Below are positions 59,061-64,000 of a DNA stretch of 64,000 nt, piece by piece. Location of the stretch: the NCBI RefSeq assembly GCF_021462225.1, contig NC_061813.1, positions 20,670,442-20,734,441 on the forward strand, read 5' to 3'. The DNA comes from Girardinichthys multiradiatus (taxonomy: Eukaryota > Chordata > Actinopteri > Cyprinodontiformes > Goodeidae). Numbering within the stretch: the first letter of the stretch is position 1; each line of letters begins with the position of its first letter. The notes beneath the pieces are model-generated. The model saw nothing but the letters and a program-made list of their open reading frames with translations, made no database searches and was not told the DNA's origin. Both the position numbers and the translations under genes were made by a program.

Positions 59061-59242
59061 CTGGAGCAGTTGGCAACTTCAACACTGATCCCATAGCACT
59101 TCTGGCCACCACACTGGGGGACTGGGTTATCGCAGGCTCTTGTTCGACACAAACAAGCCCCCGCACTGCCTCCATCGTTGTGGGTGCAGGTGGACCAGAC
59201 AGACCAGGCACCAAAGCCTCCATCGACTGTAACGTTACGGAC
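59061..59242 (-). CDS. sema5a: sema5a exon: first thrombospondin type-1 repeat
   Basis: 182-bp exon, acceptor taacag before 59242, donor gtatat after 59061. It begins VRNVTVDGGFGAWSVWSTCT, continues CLCRTRACDNPVPQCGGQKC and ends EVANCS plus two bases of an Arg codon. It is phase 0 at the start and phase 2 at the end, matching its neighbours. It carries the first thrombospondin repeat after the PSI domain, with the unusual CLCRTR motif of class 5 semaphorins. Confidence 0.95.
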
Positions 59243-62119
59243 CTGTTAGTAACAAAAAGGGCCAAAAATAAAACATTTTGAGTGTAATGGTTTTTCTCCG
59301 AAATGGGTCATTGCATTGGTGTGGCTTTCAGGAATATGTTGCTCTGGGAGATGTGGCTAACGGGTGCAGAAAGATGGAAACAAAAATCAATTTTTCTCAA
59401 ATAGATACAAAAAAACTGCATTACATCGTCTGCTGCATGTCAACAATCGAGCAGCTGTCTGCTATAACCATGAAGTAAGACAGAATTTGCTACAAGGTAT
59501 AATGAAATTTCAAGAAAGTAAAAAAAGAGAATTGGAATATGAACACAAATACGTGGAAATAAAATGGGGCCTCATCGATGAATATATAAAGCAGACTAAA
59601 ATTGGAAAGATCAGATATTATAAGAGCAAAGAATTACAAGTGTGATGCCCTGGTTGTCAAGGCAAACGAGAGAGAATCAGGAATACTGATGATGTGAGCC
59701 CATGTTGGTGCAACATTTCAGGGTGATTTTAAAAAGCAAAAACACTTTCACACCAGCAGAAGACGAAGTGATCATCAAATGCTTTGGCGGAAGCCAAATA
59801 ACATCTGGCCTCTGCTCTTATTGGTAATTGAATTTTGCCGTTTGCCTAAACGAGAAACACTTGGACGAGACACGAAACATCTGCAACAATGGGTAGCCAA
59901 GTAGGCAAACAGTACACAGAAGCAGCCAATAAAGCCAATATTGCAGTATCATTCAGGCTGTGGCTGCAAATGATTTGGTAGATGTGTATTTTCTACTGAA
60001 TTATTTACTTAAGGTTGCACAATATAATATATAATATTCAATAAATGATCCACACTGCATGAATTTCATTAAGAAAATAATATTTTAGTTTGTTTTTGCA
60101 ATGTTTATGCTTCCTTTTAAATGTCAGAATGGAAATTACATCATAGTGTTATGCTATCTCAAATGTAAAGCCTGTTTTGATCAATATAATAGTTCATTAC
60201 AGATTCCAGGGGCAAAATGCATGCCTATTTTATTCTTACAAAGCTTAACATAACACATGCAGAATAGGAGATGTGGCAAGAGGTCAAAATGTGTTAGAAA
60301 TTCCATTTTACGTAAGTCAAAATACAGACTGTGATTAAAAAAAATGGCTACAAGCAAGACTGAAAGTTTTGTTTTACTTTATTTTACAAAGTTTTGCATC
60401 ATTCAGCACAGATAAGACTGTAATGCCAGATGGCACTAATTAATTCGTTGGTAAAGCACATCTCCTGTCTCTGCCTACACAACACTTCTCAGTGTGCAAA
60501 ACCTTAGCTGGCTTTTAACTTTAGACCACCACTTTCCAGAAGTACGCAGCCAAGCACACACTCAGTCATTTATAAGCCTTTGGAAAGTGTTAATGGACTC
60601 ATATGGAGTGAAACAGTAACTGTGATTAAAGACAGTTTCTGTTTTCCATCACATCATGTTGATGAGTTGTTTAAAACATGCACATTTTTTTCTTTTTCTA
60701 ATCTGACTTCAATCGCTGTATGGTAGATCTATTTCTTGTTCTCAGCATTACTATTTAGAAATAATGCAGCAATTCTATATTCTTCTTAATTTTTTCCAGA
60801 ACACACTGGAGGGACTTTACATCCCTTCTGTTGTGAATTTCTTTGATTCCCCTGAATTAGCTGAAAAGTTGCTGTTAAAAGAGATGTCTAAATTTCGCTC
60901 CTGGATCTCATAACCCTGCCATCTGATCTTACATACGTAAGTGGGAGACAATAGATGAATGGATATTTCTCTGAGCATCCTTTGCAAACAGACCGTATTT
61001 GTGTTTTATATAGTTTTACTATTGTAAGCTTTGTCATTTAGCCTGCTAACTGAGGACTGTGTAGTCTAAGTTGTTTTTTTCGCAGTTTTACTGCAGTGCA
61101 GTGTGACCTCAAGATGAACTGACTGAAACATCAATTTCTGGGAAGATTGGCAACTGTCTTGCATGTTTTTCAGTTGCGAATAATCTTTTTCTCTGTTGAA
61201 TGACAGATTTCAAAAATCCCTTATGAACCTTCCAAGATTGTCAGGCAGTTTAAATTACTTCCCTTGGGTATCTGCTGATGTCTTTGCTCTTAAGCGACGT
61301 ATTAACAATCCAGTATGTTCCATACCAGCAAAGTGCAAAACCTCTAGTTTCAGAGATGTCCAAAAAAGTGCAATTTTTATTTGTGTGATATTAGGTTCAT
61401 TAGATCCTGTCTCAATACAGTACAAAAGTAACACTGTTTTTTCTGATTTATATTATCCTGAGGCTAAAAACAACTATTTTACAATAGCTAAAGAAAAAAC
61501 ACTGGCAGCATCTTGCTTGCTGAAGTTGCAAGTAAAAAACGACAAAAAATAGGTTGTGATTTTCTTTCCCTTTCCATGGATGGATAAAATGTTATTAAGC
61601 ATAAATCTTGTAGTGAGGAGACAGAAAACTTTATTTAGGAGTTACAAAAGCTGTTTATGCTTATGTCAAGATAAGCAAATATTGTCTAGAGTCCTACTTC
61701 ATATTTAATAGACTAATATGACTGTTATCAGTCCCCCTGTCCATATTCCTTCCAATAAAATTATATTACAGAAAGATATTTTAAATAACGCAATACAAGC
61801 AGCAAAGTAAGGCTCTTTTTTTTTGTTTTGACGGTCTTTGTTTAAACATAGATGTTTGTGCCCAGAAATGCAAATATTGTTTATCTCCCAACCAAGAATA
61901 AAGTATTTTTCCTAAGAGGCTTGAGTGTCAAATATTCATCTAAAGCTCAGATGTGCTTTGTTTGTAAATTAGGCCCACAGAAAAGAAAAAGGAAAGTCAA
62001 TATAACTCAAATTAAAATAGGTGTAATAGGATGGAATGTTGCCCCAAAGGAAGATAGTAAAATGTTGTTGTCTCTTCTCAGATAATTCAGTCAAACTAGA
62101 AAGAAAACAAGCCAATGAT

Positions 62120-62455
62120 AGATCCATCTACCCATCCATTTTCTGTACCCACTAATCCTTGGAGGGTCATGGGTGAGTTGGTTCCTATCTCCTGTAATCA
62201 CTGAACAAGAGGCAGGGTACATCACCAGTTTATCCCAGGGCAACACAAAGACACACAGGATAAACAACCATGTAGCATACACACATTCCTACCTAAGGGT
62301 GATTTAGAGTTGAGAATTAACCTGCCATGCATATTTTTGGAGTGTGGGAAAAAGCTGGAGTACCTGGAGAGAATCCACACATGCATGGGGAGAAAGGCCC
62401 TGGCTGGGATTCAAGCCCAGGACCTTCTTGCTGCAAGGTAGCAGCGCTAACAACT
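62120..62455 (-). repeat. Dispersed fish repeat
   Basis: 'catccattttctgtacccac', 'tttatcccagggcaacacaa', 'atatttttggagtgtgggaa' and 'aggaccttcttgctgcaagg' mark a full-length-looking, diverged copy of the repeat into which the Maverick inserted, in reverse orientation. Confidence 0.7.
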
Positions 62456-62499
62456 AAAGCTAATGAAGAAGCTATTGCTGCCATTACCCCAAATACAGG

Positions 62500-63290
62500 T
62501 GCATCACAAAAAAGTTAAATATCATGAAAATGTTCAGGATTTTTTGTCAATCCTTTCAGAAAGAGAAAGTCATATATTATATATGCTTTTCTCTTTCCAA
62601 TGCTTTGATTATCTGATTTGTTGACTCTGGGACCTTGATTTCCAAATTTAATTGAAACTTTGATTTCATCTAAAATGTGGACTTTGGACCAATGAGCAAC
62701 AGTCCAGTTCTTTTTCTCCTTAGGCCACGTAAAACACTTCTGAAGTTTCTGTTTCTGGATGGGATTTGTCTGTGCGTAGTGGGTCTTGATGCACTGCCTC
62801 CAGCCTCAGACCACTCCTTGTAAAGCTTCTTGAATGGATTTTGCTTGACAATACTCTCAAGGCTGTGGTTATCTCTGCTGCTGGTGCACCTTTCCTACCA
62901 GACGTTTTCCATCTACTCAACTTTCTATGACTATGACTATTGCTAAAGAACCCACTCTGTTGGGTTCTTTAGCAATTGCCCTCTAAAGCAATGACCTTTT
63001 GTGATTACACTCCTTGTAGAGGGTGTCAGTGACTGTCTCCTGGACATCTGTCAAGTCAGCGGTCTTCCTCATGATTGTGTATCCTTCTGACCTAGACTAA
63101 GAGTCAATTTAGTGGCTCACAAAACATCTGAAGCTGTTTTGAGTTAGTTAGCTGATTTATGTGTGACACCAAGAGTGTCCAATATTTAACTTTTTCACAT
63201 CATTGTAATTTTCTGAGAGACTGAATTTCAGGTTTTCATTATGTGTAAGCCATAACCATTAAATGGAAATAAAGGCTCTATATAATAAAT
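62500..63290 (-). mobile_element. Degraded Tc1-like relic
   Basis: Starts with 'acaggtgcatcacaaaaaag' and ends near 'ggaaataaaggctctatata'. On the minus strand, pieces of a Tc1 transposase leader are visible ('atgaggaagaccgctgactt' near 63071, then 'aggagacagtcactgacacc'). A middle part also resembles the region around the first catalytic Asp ('ggtccaaagtccacatttta'), but frames are broken and the C-terminal half is missing. Confidence 0.55.
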
Positions 63291-63725
63291 GAGATTCGAT
63301 TTTGAAACAAAACCTTTGAAGTTTTTTATTATATTGAAATGTTTTGAGATGTACCTATACTGCATGTTTCTTTCCCACAGGAAACACTCTTTGTTCAGTG
63401 CTTTAGTGTTTACCTGTGCTTCCTGTGGAACTAAGGGTTCCAAATCATTCTGTACACTTTATCACCTACCAATAAGAGTTATTTTAAAGGGTGAATCTGA
63501 TCAGCAGATAATGGAAGCTTCTAGTTTTTGCATCAAGAACAAGCCACAGTAGACACTGACACTAATACCAAAAGTAGCTTGTCGTTGCTTTGCTCTAATG
63601 GACTAATGTGCAAATCAGCAGACATTTTAGTTAGGATTTATGAAAAAATTGTATTTATTGTTTTTATTTATGAAGTGTTTTATGCTATATTGTATGCACA
63701 AATCAGAGGGCAGATTGATACTCAC

Positions 63726-63843
63726 CGGACATTTTGTGATGCTTTGTTCCCACTGGCTCATTCTGACACTTTCCTCCAGGGTGGTGCATTTTTTCAGCAA
63801 CAAATCCCAGCCACAGTATGGGTCCCTGGCTCCTACGCAGGCT
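63726..63843 (-). CDS. sema5a: sema5a exon: PSI domain
   Basis: 118-bp exon, acceptor tttag before 63843, donor gtgag after 63726. After one base it encodes ACVGARDPYCGWDLLLKKCT then TLEESVRMSQWEQSITKCP, ending on a codon boundary. The C-x-G-A-R-D-P-Y-C-G-W core is the PSI (plexin-semaphorin-integrin) signature following the Sema domain. The downstream LEES...WEQSI part fits SEMA5A better than SEMA5B from memory. Exons for the Sema domain would lie further right, outside the window. Confidence 0.95.
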
Positions 63844-64000
63844 CTAAAGGGTAGGAATAAAATATCCCCATTAGAGTTTATTTGTAAGTCTCTTGCGCCA
63901 TACAGAGATCTGTGCCTTACAGAATGCCATAGAATCAACCATCCGATAGAAGATTACAGAGGAAGGTAATAAGTGGTGGGTTCAATGTCCATTAAAATAT
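63844..64000. other. Start of the next sema5a intron
   Basis: Intron sequence upstream (on the minus strand) of the PSI exon; no exon within the remaining bases. Confidence 0.5.

Larger units (their letters stand above)
59243..63725. other. sema5a intron (4.5 kb)
   Basis: AT-rich; no exon. Contains a reverse-oriented dispersed repeat (62120-62455) followed by a broken Tc1-like relic (about 62500-63290). Nothing recognised in 59243-62119. Confidence 0.55.

Noticed and set aside
61196..61552. 118-codon plus-strand frame as a gene
   Set aside because: No recognised domain and embedded in AT-rich intron of an antisense gene; a longer-than-usual chance frame remains the simpler explanation.

Overview
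The window is vertebrate nuclear DNA, most likely from a teleost fish. It is low in coding density, full of fish-type interspersed repeats (Tc1-like transposons, an L2-like LINE, SINE-like repeats, microsatellites), and carries five spliced exons of a host semaphorin gene on the minus strand. The exons (63726-63843, 59061-59242, 57032-57175, 44780-44927, 29647-29872) encode the PSI domain, three thrombospondin type-1 repeats and the following linker of semaphorin-5A. Their phases join without conflict. The gene enters at the right edge and continues beyond the left edge, because no further exon is recognisable below 29647. Everything from 1 to 29646 is therefore probably one large sema5a intron.

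The most notable item is a 13.5-kb Maverick/Polinton element (equivalently an endogenous adintovirus-like genome) at 13411-26920. It has 233-bp terminal inverted repeats, roughly 97% identical by eye, and an imperfect 6-bp target duplication, and it sits inside an older dispersed fish repeat. Genes run inwards from both ends and converge near 19.9 kb, where polyadenylation signals for both strands lie within 15 bp. Rightward: possible spliced 5' exons, protein-primed family B DNA polymerase, packaging ATPase, a short basic/hydrophobic pX-like protein, and a basic protein of unknown role. Leftward, from the right end: an acidic protein, a Ser/Pro-rich protein with a Cys/His motif, retroviral-type integrase, penton-like minor capsid protein, pVI-like protein, double-jelly-roll major capsid protein, adenain-like protease. 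Together these cover integration, replication, packaging, capsid formation and proteolytic maturation.

The copy is old and not functional as it stands. The polymerase, major capsid protein, pX-like gene and integrase C-terminus carry frameshifts, a premature stop or a deletion. The ATPase, protease, penton, pVI-like and three uncharacterised genes are still open.

Elsewhere there are two Tc1-family copies of about 1.6 kb in opposite orientation (10132-11732 and 49987-51582), several older Tc1 relics, an L2-like LINE fragment (about 3650-5950), four or five copies of the repeat that the Maverick landed in, and simple repeats. I saw no rRNA, tRNA or CRISPR array. All identifications are from reading the sequence and remembered family features; no database search was run.
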